A stretch of DNA of 64,000 nt. It comes from Cenococcum geophilum 1.58. Its lineage: Eukaryota > Ascomycota > Dothideomycetes > Gloniales > Gloniaceae. Under the pieces are notes generated by a model. That model did not search any database, was not told where the DNA came from, and was given only the letters and a program-made list of their open reading frames with translations. Made by a program: the position numbers and the translations under genes. Position 1 is the first letter of the stretch. Each line of letters starts with the position of its first letter. Of the stretch, positions 13,737 to 25,642 are shown piece by piece. The stretch covers positions 5,423,092-5,487,091 of the forward strand of contig KV748176.1 of NCBI GenBank assembly GCA_001692895.1, read 5' to 3'.

Positions 13737-14012
13737 TGTCTGATTATAGCACCTGTTATATAAGCCACGTGCTTACGCGCTTGGTACACCAAGTACGCGT
13801 TTACGCGTTCGGTGTACCAACTGCTTATGCGTTGATGCACCAACCATCTGCTTATAAGGCACTGACTAATTAGGGGAGGCGTATTAGTATATAGACCCCG
13901 TAGTCTGCTTCAATATAAGAGTTAGTCACCACCGTCTAAATCAGCATACGATACTATACGTATTTCGTGCCCCTAGACACGACTCACTTATACTATTAAA
14001 TTGGTACTAACA
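13737..14012 (+). repeat. copia-2 3' LTR
   Basis: 276-bp partner of 7726-8001, followed by the CTTAT duplication. Confidence 0.87.
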
Positions 14013-16752
14013 CTTATATATATTATCTACGCATGCGATCTATAATAGCGTATAGTATACTAGGTGCTTTAGGTTAACTCTTAGCTTATTTTTATCTTTA
14101 AGTTTAAACCTTTATTATACTAATCTAAACGTTACGATTTTATTCGTAGGTACTAAGATACGTCTCTTACTTCTCTAGTCCTCTAATCGTTTCTCTAGAT
14201 CCTTTAATATTATAATTAAGGCTCCCTTAATATAATTTATTACTTTCTCTATAATTAGGTAGTTTTAAATAACTTTTTCGTCTAACTATATATAGAAATC
14301 TTCCTACTTATTATTATGTCGTTGCTTATACCACTTTTAGTACAGCTGCTGGAGTGTATACAGCTTATCTATAAGGAAGTATCTTCTTATTACTACATTA
14401 TAACAGCCCTTTATATGTCGTTCTTCAAATCTGGTAGAAATCCCTAGATCCTCTTCGTATTCCAATTTAGTAAGCTACTTGGCTCTTAGTATACCCGTTC
14501 TTAGCCTATTAGTAATTCTTTATACTAGTGCTCTGTCCTTTATATATCCTAATGTGCTAGATCTTATATCTAATTTCTTTTCTTACTATGCGATAATTCT
14601 TGCTCTAAATTCTTCTATAGTTTTTTTTAGTTTACGTCTTGCAACTAGATCCTTAAAGTTTTCTTACTTCTTAATCACTGTATTAACTTTTTAATCTTTA
14701 GATTAAACACTATATTTGCCTAGTAAGTCTTCTAGGTCTATATACTTGTCTCCTAATCTAACTGCTGTTTATATTATAGATTCTCTAATCTATAAAGAAG
14801 CTCCTTACTTCTTACTTATAGGTGTCTTTATTTATACTCTAAATTCTTAACCCCTTAAATTCTTTAATCCTAAGCTTGCTTCTTTCTTAAGCTGCGCTTT
14901 AGCCTTAGTCTAACTAGGCTTTACTAGTATTCTTATCTTATCTTAAGAATCTTATGCTATTAGGAAACTTCGTCCTAAGCTTATTTATATATTACTAAAC
15001 TAAGCTATTACTCTACTCTATTGGTTTGCGTCTATTATAGGTCCTTAAGCTTACCTTATCTCGTCTTAAGAATCTTAGTCGTCTCTTATCTCGTCTTAAG
15101 AATCTTAAGCCTTTGGCCTTTTACCTTTATCAAGTAGTAAGCTAGCACTAGCAGTCGTTTACTTGCTTAATTGTCTCTAGATATTACTCCTTCCGTCTTA
15201 TAAAGCAATAAATACCGTATCCAACGGTATTATAATACCCGTTACTAAACCTTACTCTATAGCAGTCTCAGTCTCTGCTTTTATTACATTATTAAGGTTT
15301 AGATACCCCTAGTTAATTCCTTTACTATTCTTATCGCTGTTAATTAATAAGTACTCTAACTCTATTGTTATTATTATTAATTATTATCCGCACGTTACTG
15401 TAATATCTTAATTTAGCTTATAGAGTTAATCTTATTCTTTATCTAACTCTTTAGTTCCTTTAAGTCCTCTTAACTTTAGCTCCTGTGGCTAATAGCTTAC
15501 ACTATACTTAGCGTCTTTATAAATTTGGTATATATTATTATAATAAAACGTAAAACTTCTAATTAAATATTCCTTTGTTCCTTGTAGTATACTATTGTCC
15601 CTCTATATATATGTGTTATATACTATTAGTCTAATTCCCTTTACTACGTAATAACTCTAACCACTTCTATAGTCTCTAGCGAAATAACCCTATTTTCCGC
15701 AATTTATATAAGCTCTATCTTTAAACTATTGCTTTTGCTATAGAGTCCGCTTAAACATCTTCTACTGCTAAAATCCTTAGTTTAGCCTATGCTCCTTAGT
15801 CCTATAATTACTTAATCCTTAACCTCTAGGTTTCTATAGTTTTTTACTCTATCTCTTATAGGTTTCTTTAGTACTACTTAGGTCTATTAGCTCTGCGCTA
15901 TACTATAGTTTCTAACTTAGCTTTAGTTATTGCGTGCTCTATATCTTATATAACTATAGAACTCTATCCTAGCCTCTCTTAGCCTGTTCCCTTTAGAAGA
16001 TCCTATTATTAATCTTAATTGCTTAATCTATTAATTCCTTTAGGGTATCCGCATTTTCTATTAGAATAATTACGTCCTAGACTTTAGCCTTAAATCCCTA
16101 TTTATACTGTGCCATAAGCGCCCTATTATTCCATTCGACCTATATAGCAAGTGTTTAAAACTATATCGTGTACTTAATTACTAAAGTTCGCTGTGTTAGG
16201 TCCTAAAGCTTTCTCTTTACTATAGTTGTTGCTTCTAGGTCCCTAAATATCTATATTAATCATTCCGCGAATCCTACCTAGCTAAAAAATACAAATCGTA
16301 CCTCTTAATTAGTAGTAGTTATTTTATTAGTCTATATTTCCGTTAAGTAGGGTTTAAATTATTTAAGTGCCCTTCCTAATAAGAATAGTCCTGCGTAGGC
16401 TATTTGATCCATTATTATGGCTAACTTAGCCCCTTCTTGCATGACTTTAAAATATATTTACATTAAGAATCCTTTAAGCTTCGATCTCTCTCCTAAGAAT
16501 TATTTAATTAAAGGTAACTTAACCTTTACTACTCTAATTCTATTAAGTCTTTCTTTAAGTATTTGGTTGTTCTCGTTTAACTTATTAATAATTTCCTATA
16601 ACTGCCTAACCGTAACTAGTTACGAGTTAGTATCTTATATACTTGTATCTCTACTTAACCTTAAAGTGGTTACTGCCGTTAACGGCGTTATAGTGGCTGC
16701 TTTTGGTAGTATATTATTTAACTTATTAAAACCGTAACTGTGGTAGTAATTG

Positions 16753-17173
16753 TGTAACGGAGCTTTGTAGTAGAAACTACGGTAGACTTGTTAATAGGCT
16801 AGGTATATAGGTATTGCAAGTAAGTTAATAACGTAATAATAACTAGTAGAGTAGTTGCCTAATAGATTAACTCTAATTGTATTCTGAGAATTACTATAAG
16901 GAAGAAACTATCTAGGTAGGGACTAAAGGTCCTTAAATATATAACCGTACTCCTATAAAATCCTCCTTATATATAATATACGTGTTATATATAAGGTACG
17001 TAAGTTCCCTTTATTCCTCGCGTTCCTTATATAGCACCTTATGTGACCTTAGCTACGATTCCTCGTCACATGGTTCTATGGGTTCTATCCTAGACCGTAC
17101 TTATATTAACTAACTAGCTTCTTCTAACTCCTCTCTAAGTAGTCGTAATATCGTACTTAAAGCGTCCGTAACA
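16753..17173 (-). repeat. gypsy-1 5' LTR
   Basis: 421-bp partner of 2907-3327, followed by the CTTAC duplication. Confidence 0.88.
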
Positions 17174-17391
17174 CTTACCTTGGCCCTTCTAGCGTAAAGT
17201 AATAAAATCCTTATTTAGGGAGATGATACATCCATTAAAAAGTAATAGTGTTATTAAATTAAGCTTTTCCTTTAGCTTTGCTATAAGATTTGCCTTTACT
17301 AGCTTATCTTCTTTAAGAGCTAAGAATTAGGCGTCTCCTAAGATAATTATATTATTAGTTTATATACCGATAATTCCGAATAGGGTTTCTA
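17174..17391 (-). mobile_element. copia-1 fossil, reverse transcriptase segment
   Basis: On the minus strand this reads like the copia catalytic region: LFGIIGIQTNNTIILGD, then an LIAK..EKLNLIT segment. It continues the piece left of gypsy-1 and is cut off at its right end by element A. Confidence 0.72.
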
Positions 17392-19623
17392 TATCGGGAA
17401 AATATTCGTAGGCTGGGTTTTAAGTCGACTTTGTTAAGCGCGTTTCGCGTAATTAATATGCAGTTAACCAACTTAATATATTTAAAAGTCAAATAACACG
17501 CAGTTAACCAACTTGACATATTTAAAAGTTAAATAACACGTAATTGACCTGTAATTAACCTATAATTAACCAACTTAATATATTTAAAAGTTAAATAATA
17601 TATAGTTAACTAACTTATATATTCTGTAATATACAATTAAGGTAATATAATAGATTATTTTTAAGTTATATATTTAAGAGGCTCTACATAAAGCTCTATA
17701 TAAAGCTTTACGATAAAGGCTCTATATAAAGCTCTATATAAGGCTCTATATAAGGCTCTATATAAAGCTCTATATTGGGTCCCCGCACATACCTCTACCA
17801 AGTTACCCCCTTTATAGCCACCTTATTTTTTACCCTTCCTTATATCCTCCCTACCTTAAGAGGTACTAGAACGGCAGCTAGTAGAGGACCATTATTAGAA
17901 CTAGATAACCGTTGCCAGAACTAGACAACCGTTACTAAAACTAGATAACCGTCGCCAGAACTAGACAACCGTCACTAAGACTAGATAACTGTCGCTAAAA
18001 CCAAACGACGACCGTTTAAATAACTAGCTAGCAAACACCACAAACGATTTAATTAATTAATCGATCGAATTAAACTAAAGCTTTAATATTGGCCCGTTAC
18101 TAAATCGAATTAAGACTTCCTAGGGAGGCACCCTAAACGATTACTGTTTAAATATATAGCTAGCAAACAGCTATAGAGAACGATTCGAATTAATAAGAGC
18201 CTTTAATTAGGCCAACTCCTCCCCTAAATTAAACCAGACACTAACGTAGGCAGGTAGATAGGTAGGTAGGTAGGTAGGTAGGTAGGTAGGTAAATAAATA
18301 AGTAGGTAGGCAGACAAGTAGATAAGCAGGCAGGTAGGTAGGTAGGAAAGGACCGTTACTAGAACTAGACGACTGTCGCTAGAACTAGACAACCGTCGCC
18401 AAAACTAGATAACTGTCGCTAGAACTACAACCGTCACCAGAACTAGACAACCGTCGCCAAAACTAGACAACCGTCGCCAGAACTAGACGACCGTCGCTAG
18501 AACTAGACGACTGTCGCTAGAACCATAACCGTCGCTAGAACTAGACGAATGTCGCCAGAACTAGATAACCGTCGTTAGAACCAGATAACTGTCGCCAGAA
18601 CTAGACGACCGTTACTAAAACTAGACGACCGTCGCCAGAACTAGATAACCGTCGCCAGAACTAGATAACCGTCGCTAAAACTAGATAACCATCGCTAGAA
18701 CTAGTAGACGACTATTACTAGAACCAGACGACAACCGTTTAAATAACTAGCCAGCGAACACCACAAACGATTTAATCGATTAATTGAATTAATTTAGAGC
18801 CTATTACCGAATTAAATCGAATTAAGGCCTCCTAGGGAGGCACCTTAGATAACCACTATTCGAATATATAGCCAGTAAACGGCTATAGAGAACGATTCGA
18901 ATTAATTAGAGCCTTTAATTGGGCCGACCTCTCCCCCGAATTAAATTAGACACTATAGGCAGATATAAATAGGTAAATAATGTAGATAGGTAGACAATAT
19001 AGATAGGTAGGCGATATAGATAGGTAGGCGATATAGATAGGTAGGCGATATAGATAGGTAGGTAATATAGACAGGTAGGTAATATAGATAGGTAGACGAT
19101 ATAGACCAATAGACGATGCAGATAGGTAGGCAATATAGATAGGTAGATAATGTAAATAAGTAGGTAATGCAGATAGGTAGGTAATGTAAATAGGTAGGTA
19201 ATATAGATAGGTAGACAATATAGATAAGTAGACAATGTAAATAGGTAGGCGATGTAGATAGGTAGGTAATGTAGATAAGTAGGTAATATAGATAGGTAGG
19301 TAATATAGATAGGTAGATAATGTAGATAGGTAGTAGATATAGATATAATAGATTATATAAAGAAGTATATATAATTTATCTTAATAGCTTTATAAACGGC
19401 TTTAAAGTAGCCTTTATTATCTAAAATTATAAGTTATATAGGTTGCGCAGGTTACGTAGGTTGCGTAGGTTACGTAGGCTATATATAGGCTGCGCGCAGG
19501 CTGCGTGTCAAATGAACTCAATATAGACTGGTTTGTCAAGTTAGTTAATGCCCTTAATGGCCCGCCAACGACACCAACTTTTAGCAGCTGAGGTCATTTA
19601 CAAGGGATAATATTTTGCCGATG
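17392..19623 (+). mobile_element. Satellite-bearing TIR element, copy A
   Basis: 2232 bp. Ends are inverted repeats close to CATCGGSAAAATATT, flanked by TA on both sides (17390-17391 and 19624-19625). It interrupts copia-1 reverse transcriptase. Inside, in order: about 45-bp subterminal repeats containing cACGCAGTTAACCAACTT; a 12-bp minisatellite (17676-17776); a unique spacer; a 19-bp minisatellite near AGAACTAGACAACCGTCGC (about 17870-18005 and again 18345-18735); a GGTA tetranucleotide tract (about 18250-18345); two copies of a spacer rich in ATTAATTAATCG; an AGATAGGTAGGYRATAT array (about 18955-19335); and a 10-bp GGTTGCGTAG array near 19438. No transposase is visible. A TA duplication suggests Tc1/mariner-type mobilisation, but the family is not one I recognise. 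Open frames here are periodic shadows. Confidence 0.75.
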
Positions 19624-21681
19624 TATAGTTATAATAAGGAAGTATAGATTAAATATAGAAGTAGTTATTAAAAGCTTCTCTTTATAGTGCTTGTTATAGG
19701 TAGCCTACTAATAAATTTCTACCTCTGCAATTCCATATAATGGCTTAAGTATAACTATAATTATATTTTTGGGATATTAGTAGCGAATTTACTCTAAAAG
19801 GTATGCTAGTATTAAGCGCTAAAGGTACGTCTTTAATTAGGTGTAGGCCTAAGTAATATCTTATAAATAAACCGCTATTCCGTTCTTTATTAAGGAGAAA
19901 GCTAGTATAATAATAACTTACTAACTAGCTTGTTAAATTATAAAAGATTATATAAGAATTACCTCCTTACTATTATTATTGTAGCCTTAGATAATAAGCC
20001 TTAATTTCTTAAATAAGGTATTAGTAGCTTTACCCTTAATCTTGTTAACTATTCTTAACTTAAAGATACGAACTCCATTAAACTTAGTAAGGTTATACTT
20101 CTTAAATTTAAAAACTCCTCTTATAATAAGACTATCAATCTCCTACTTATTAGATGCTTAGAAAGAAGCTTTAGGGGTTATAATATAACCTTCCTTTTAG
20201 AGCTGTTTTGCGAGCTTAAAGTTAGCCTTCTCCTTAGCTATTATAAAGGCTATTAATAACTTAACTCCATTCTTAATAGCGGCAATAAATTACTCTTTAA
20301 AATTAATAAGATATTGGTAATTTTGTAATCCCTTTAGGCGACCTTTACTGCGTTATAGTTGCGGAACCTCTACTATAATTATATTAGAATTATAGTCGCC
20401 TTTTAAAGTACGTTAATTGTGGTTTTCCTTTAGGGTATCTTATAAAGGCTTAAAACTGTTATCTTTATAGTAAGGCTTAATAACAGTTAAACGGAATTAA
20501 GTAGGTTTATAAGGCATCTAAATAGTATAAGTTTAACTATTAATTGTAATAAGTTAATATAGGCCTAACTACCCTCCCTTTTTACGCTATACGCGTACCT
20601 TAAACTAGAGTAATAGATTAAGCGTAGTTAAGGTATTTAGGCCATTTCTTATTCCTAGTACGTTATTAACCTAGCGTATAGCGTAAAGATGTTATACCTC
20701 CTTTATTGCCTTATAAATAGCCTTAGCTATTTATAAAATAAGCTCTTTACTAGCGCCCTCTAGTTTTAAAAAAATAATCTTATATACGCGGCGTAATAGC
20801 GCGTGATATTATTCTACTTTTCTAATACTATTATATACCTTAATAGGGACTTCCTTAACCTTAATTACTATTGCCTTTATCTATTATTAAAACTCTATAG
20901 ATAAGAAGTTCTTTCTTATATTATAGACAATTTAATTAGGGGGTCCTAGGTAAACATTAATCTAGTATAATTAAAGGATATTCTATACGTTTTTAGCTAA
21001 TATATCCTTTAAAAACGTGCGGCTTAAAAGGAAATTAAAAAGTTAATAACTTGGAGTACTAGCTTACCGCTAAGATATATAACATTAATAATAATATAGA
21101 AGTTAAAGTTATAGTTATCTTTAAGGGTAAACTTAAATCGGCTAGGGGACTTCTAGTTTATTTGGTAGTAATAATAGTATTTTATAAAATGCTTAATTGC
21201 CTTAACCTTAACTTTATAGCCTACTTGCTAAAGAACCCTAAGCAATTAATAAACGGATAGGTGACTAAAATGATAGTATAATTAGCGTAACTCTAACTTA
21301 GTTAAGTGGCTTTAAGTAACACTCTTTTCTAGTTAGTAAAGGAGTAACTAGGGGTAACCCTACTTACGTATAATAGGCACTTAATTATCTCCTTAAATAA
21401 GTATATTCTTAAGGTTATTAAGCTTAATGCCTAATTAATTTATATCTTTAATATAAAATAGAAACGGGGTGTTTATAGGAATAATATAAAAAATAATATA
21501 CCCTAAGGGGGTTTAAACCCTAATTGTGCTAAAAGAGATTGTAGTACCCTTACTAAAACAAATCGTGTATTAGCCTGCTGTTAAATAGTTAAATTAAACA
21601 GAGCTATTAAGCTGCTAAAGGGCTTAAACTTAAGGTTCTCCTACTATAGATACTCCTACGGCTCTAGTGTCTGGTATAATA
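19624..21681 (-). mobile_element. copia-1 fossil, protease end, integrase and RT start
   Basis: Minus-strand text follows the standard copia order: a VSIVGEP..ALQQLNSSV segment near 21.6 kb, LHCRFSHPSVYKLLRVLQ-like integrase zinc-finger text near 21.2 kb, then a YNSIRKVE*YHALLRR-like integrase segment near 20.8 kb, then reverse transcriptase text to 19.6 kb. The region lies between copies A and B, both inserted into the same element. Fossil with many breaks. One N at 21906 lies just beyond it, in B. Confidence 0.72.
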
Positions 21682-22491
21682 TATTGGCAAAATATAGTAC
21701 CCTACCAATGGCCTCAATAGTTAGTGGTTGACGCAATTGGCGCGCAGTTAAGGGCATTTGGCAACTCGACCGACTAGCCTATGTCGTGTTTTTTTAACAC
21801 GCAGCCTACGCGCAACCTGCTAGCAATCTGCGCATTTGGCAACCACAATTATATTTACCTCTTTTATACTAATAGTATATTTTAAATAAATAAAAGCTAC
21901 TTTAANGCTATTTATAAGGCTAGCAAAATAAATATTATTATTTTAGATAATTTAATATAATATAGCGATGGTTCTCTTCTACCTATCTACCTATTAACTT
22001 ACCTACCTACTTATCTACCTACCTGCCTATATCGCCTACCTATCTACATTGCCTACCTATCTGCATTGCCTACCTGTCTACATCGCCTACCTATCTGCAT
22101 CGCCTACCTATTTACATCTGCCTACCTATCTATATCTACCTACCCGTTAGCATCTGCCTACCTATTTATATCTACTTGCCTATCTATATCTGCTTACCTA
22201 TCTATATCTACCTACCTGTCTATATCTGCCTACCTATTAGCATCTCCCTGTTTGTACCTACCTGTCTATACTGACTTGATTTAATTGATCAATTAAATCG
22301 TTTATAGTATTCGCTGGCTAGTTGTTATCGTCTAGCTCTAGCGACGGTGGTCTAGTTTTAGTAATGGTCGTCTAGTTCTAGCGACAGTTGTCTAGCTCTG
22401 GCGACAGTGGTCTAGCTTTAGCGACGGTAGTCTGGTTCTGGTAACGGTGGTCTAGTTCTGGCGACGGTGGTCTGGTTTTAGCGACGGTCCT

Positions 22492-22665
22492 CTTCTACCT
22501 ACCTACCTACCTACCTACCTACCTACCTACCTACCTACCTACCTACCTACCTACCTACCTACCTACCTACCTACCTACCTACCTACCTACCTACCTACCT
22601 ACCTACCTACTTGCCTACCTGCCTGCCTACCTACCTACCTGCCTACCTACCTACCTGCCTGCCTA
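22492..22665. repeat. Long TACC tetranucleotide microsatellite in copy B
   Basis: Nearly uninterrupted CTAC/CTGC tetramers for more than 120 bp, much longer than the corresponding tract in copy A. Confidence 0.9.
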
Positions 22666-23040
22666 TATTAGTATATAATTCAATTTAGGGGAGGAGTCGG
22701 CCCGATTAAAGGCCCTGATTATATTTAAACGGTGGTCGTCTAGGGTGCCTCCCTAGGAGGCCTTAATTTGATTTGGTAATAGGCCAATATTAAAGCTCTA
22801 GTTCAATTCAATCGATCGATTAATTAAATCATTCGTGGTGTTTACTGGCTGGTTATTTAAACGGTCGTCGTCTGGTTCTAGTAATGGTCGTCTAGTTCTA
22901 GCGACGGTTCTCTGCTGGCTGCCGTTCTAGTACCTCCCTAGGTAGGGAGGATGTAAGGAAGGAAGGAAGGGTAAAAGATAAGGTAGCTATATAGGGTAAA
23001 GGCACGTGTAGAGGCTATTGGGAATATAGCGGGGACCCGA

Positions 23041-23390
23041 TATAGAGCTTCGTGTAGAGCCTCTATACGTAGAGCTTCGTATAGAGCTTTATGCAGAGCC
23101 TCTATACGTAGGGCTTTGTGTAGAGCCTTGTGTAGAGCCTTATACAAAGCTTTATATAGAGCTTTATATAGAGCTTTATGCAGAGCTTTATGCAGAGCTT
23201 TATGCAGAGCTTTATACAAAGCTTCTATATATAGAGCTTTATATAGAGCTTTATGCAGAGCCTCTGTACGTAGAGCTTTGTATAGAGCTTTATATAGAGC
23301 TTTATATAGAGCTTTATATAGAGCTTCGTATAGAGCTTTGTGTAGAGCCTTATATAAAGCTTTGTATAGAGCCTTATATAGAGCCTTTAA
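23041..23390. repeat. 12-bp minisatellite in copy B
   Basis: About 29 units of a 12-bp motif close to AGAGCTTTRTRT. The period is a multiple of three, which explains the long open frames on both strands (ALYKALYKAL- and RALYRALY-like); these are not genes. Confidence 0.88.
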
Positions 23391-23849
23391 GTAATAAGAC
23401 TATATAAGATTGTATAAGATTATATTAGATAATATATAATAGTTAAATATATAGCATATAACTTTACCTTAATTACATATTAAGAAATATACAGTTACCT
23501 TTTAAAGTTGCTAAGTAGGTTAACTGCGTGTCAAGGAACATGCAGTTAGCTTTTAAAGTTATTAAATAGGTTAACTGCATATTAAGAAATATGCAGTTAG
23601 CTTTTAAAGTTGTTAAGTAGGTTAACTGCGTGTTAAGAAATATACAGTTAGCTTTTAAAGTTGTCAAGTAGGTCAACTACGTGTTATTTAACTTTTAAAT
23701 GTGTCAAATTGGTCAATTACGTGTCAAGTTGGTCAATTGCGTGTCGAGTTAGTCAATTGCGTGTCGAGTTGGTCAAATTGTATATCAATTACGCGAAACG
23801 CGAAAATCAAAGTCTACTTAAATCTCATCCTGCGAATATTTTCCCGATG

Positions 23850-25642
23850 TACTATAAAAGACATTCGCTAAGTATTTGTTATTAAAGGAGAATATAAAAC
23901 TCTCTTTTAGCTTATTAAAGATATTTAATTTCGTAATAGAATAGAGCGTAGATTGGTTATTAAGAATAGTAATAGTTTATATACTATCTACCTTACTATA
24001 CTTAGTGAAGTATTAGTTAGGGGAGTAGTTCTCAATTTCTATATCTATAAGGAGCTATTTAACCTTATTAACCTTACCCTTAAGATCTTCTACGCCTTTA
24101 TATTAAACCAAGAAGCTTTAAAAGTAGGCCGTAGTAACTTTATAATTTTTAACGTTTCTTATACTCTAACAAAACTTATTATATACCTCCTTTTACTTAT
24201 TAAGAGAGTATCTAGTTAATTAGTAATTTGGCTTCTTATAAATATAGTACTTCTTTTAGCGATTACTTCGGAATAAACCTCCATAAGGACCTCTATAATT
24301 ACCTTATAGTTAACGTTAATTATACCCTTTACTATATTTCCTACTATAGCTACTATATATTTAGTTAGTCTAGTTATAATTATATTAGTTAGGAACGCTT
24401 AATTAGGTAAGGCTTTTAGTATAGAACTGTTAAGATTCTTATATTTATATTATAGTACTTATAGTAGAGCGTAGCTCAGTATATACTTCTTTAAATATAT
24501 CCGTAGGTTTATATAGCGCTAAGTTATACTTAGGAACGCTATAGCAGGCTAAGATAACCTAGTCCCTTAGATTATTCTTATTTTAGTAAGTTTTAGTAAG
24601 ACTATATTAGATTTTCTAGAGTTTATTAAAAAGTAGTTAAAGGCACTCTAAATAAGTCTTTGTTAGGTTAAAAGTAATAACTTTCTAAAATATAGTCTCC
24701 TGCTATTTAGATATATAAAGTTAGCGATTTTTATTAGTCTTAAAGTGGGCTTTAGTAAGCTAAAGCATTATATTAAAGCTATAGTTTTTACCTATAATAT
24801 AGTTGTAATAAAATATTACTACCTGTCCCTTTAATATAATAAAGAAAGCGTAGTAGTACTAGTAGCATTAAATTTTAACCTTATTATAACAGTCATAGAA
24901 GACCTATAGTTTTGCTCTAAGTATATTATATAATTCTCCTCTAAACTTCTTCTCTTTATCTAAATATACCTTTATTAGATTTGTAACTTCTTATAATAGA
25001 GGCTTACCGGTTAGCTAGAGTAGAGGAGCTAAAGGCGGCGAAGGTAAAGAAAGAGTACCTCTAGGTAGGAAAGCACCTTTAGGTAGGAGAGTACCCTTAG
25101 GTGGGAGAGTAGCGTTCTAGGGGTTTTATTTTAAATTAAAGTTGCCTTTTAAAGAATATAGGTTAGTTCTAGGTTTCTATAGTTAACGTATAATCTTAGC
25201 TTCTGTCTATACTGGTTCTTTTATACTAATAATAACGGCCTAAATATTGCTAGCAATTAGGTTACCATTCTTAGTAATATATACCCTATTCCTATAAAGG
25301 AAGTCTTAAAAATCCTAAATAATATTAATATTACTAAGTGCCTAGGTGTTAGCAGTCTATCCTATAAAATCCTCCCTAAAATATTCCTATAGCTATAAAT
25401 CGGCGTAGTATCTACTTTAGTAGAATATAATATAGTATAGGAGAAAGCTATTAACTTATTTTATGGTATAAGTTATTATATTAAAGGTAAATTCATCCCA
25501 ATTTTTATTAATAAGTTTCGCGTATAAAGCTACCCCTAGTGGTAAGAAGTCTTCCTGGTTGTTTAAGGTAGGCGTAGCTATGTTTTTAGGGGGAGGGAAG
25601 TATTATTGGGGTAGGGATTATCGTTTAGTACGCGTTTGTTAT
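23850..25642 (-). mobile_element. copia-1 fossil, gag and 5' leader part
   Basis: Minus-strand text near 24.6-25.0 kb matches the conserved copia gag region (NLIKVYLDKEKKF, VFYDCYNKV, FFIILKGQV and a LTKAHFKTNKNR-like segment). Upstream (25.0-25.1 kb) is a Pro-rich repeated LPPKGTLLPKG-like N-terminus. From about 25105 the sequence is untranslated leader, which is cut by the small element at 25643 and continues at 27973. Confidence 0.7.

Larger units (their letters stand above)
7726..14012 (+). mobile_element. copia-2: Ty1/copia element nested in gypsy-1
   Basis: Two 276-bp LTRs (7726-8001 and 13737-14012) begin TGTCT and end CTAATA/CTAACA, with CTTAT on both sides (7721-7725 and 14013-14017). 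The string CTGATTAGTG follows the 5' LTR; the same string follows the LTRs of copia-1 and its small relative, so it is probably the primer-binding site. In plus-strand order: gag with a CFMCGKEG zinc knuckle (about 9861), integrase with an HRRFGH motif (about 10.7 kb) and a VDIMYI catalytic segment, reverse transcriptase with a DNTLFLAD segment (about 12.5 kb), RNase H with SELYILAYSFNIA (about 13.1 kb). LTR divergence is about 15 sites. It is a fossil with many breaks, younger than gypsy-1 by nesting. Confidence 0.88.
2907..17173 (-). mobile_element. gypsy-1: Ty3/gypsy element, full length, interrupted by copia-2
   Basis: Two 421-bp LTRs (2907-3327 and 16753-17173) start TGTAACGG and end in TA/CA, flanked by CTTAC on both sides (2902-2906 and 17174-17178). 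The gene order lies on the minus strand: a zinc-knuckle-like gag segment near 15.7 kb, reverse transcriptase near 6.1-6.4 kb (an LNYIIIY-like active-site region and an LFLGFCNYYKRFI-like segment), and an integrase core at 4857-5072 (VILVIVDKLIKWGYFI). A purine-rich tract borders the left (3') LTR. The LTRs differ at some dozens of sites, almost all transitions. It is an old, RIP-degraded fossil with very many breaks. A copia element sits inside it. Confidence 0.88.
21682..23849 (-). mobile_element. Satellite-bearing TIR element, copy B (inverted)
   Basis: 2168 bp, same family as A but in the opposite orientation, with TA on both sides (21680-21681 and 23850-23851). It splits the protease region of copia-1. 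It contains the mirror set of arrays: the GATAGGTAGG-type array (about 21990-22260), the 19-bp minisatellite (about 22325-22495 and 22860-22925), a long TACC tract (about 22492-22665), the 12-bp minisatellite (23041-23390) and subterminal repeats with GACACGCAATTGACC-type units (about 23470-23790). It is less RIP-altered than A, so its 12-bp unit is still readable as AGAGCTTCGTGT/AGAGCTTTATAT. No transposase. Confidence 0.75.

Noticed and set aside
18345-18735. 19-bp repeats considered as a CRISPR array
   Set aside because: Units are directly adjacent with no spacers and vary gradually, as in a minisatellite; the organism is a fungus.
18207-19235. Open frames of up to about 106 codons rich in Leu/Tyr/Pro/Ile
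   Set aside because: They follow exactly the period of the GGTA- and GATAGGTAGG-type arrays in element A; overlapping frames exist in more than one phase and none has a non-repetitive part.
22938-23394. Lys-Ala-Leu-His and Arg-Ala-Leu-Tyr repeat proteins on both strands
   Set aside because: Shadows of a 12-bp minisatellite whose period is divisible by three, so both strands stay open.
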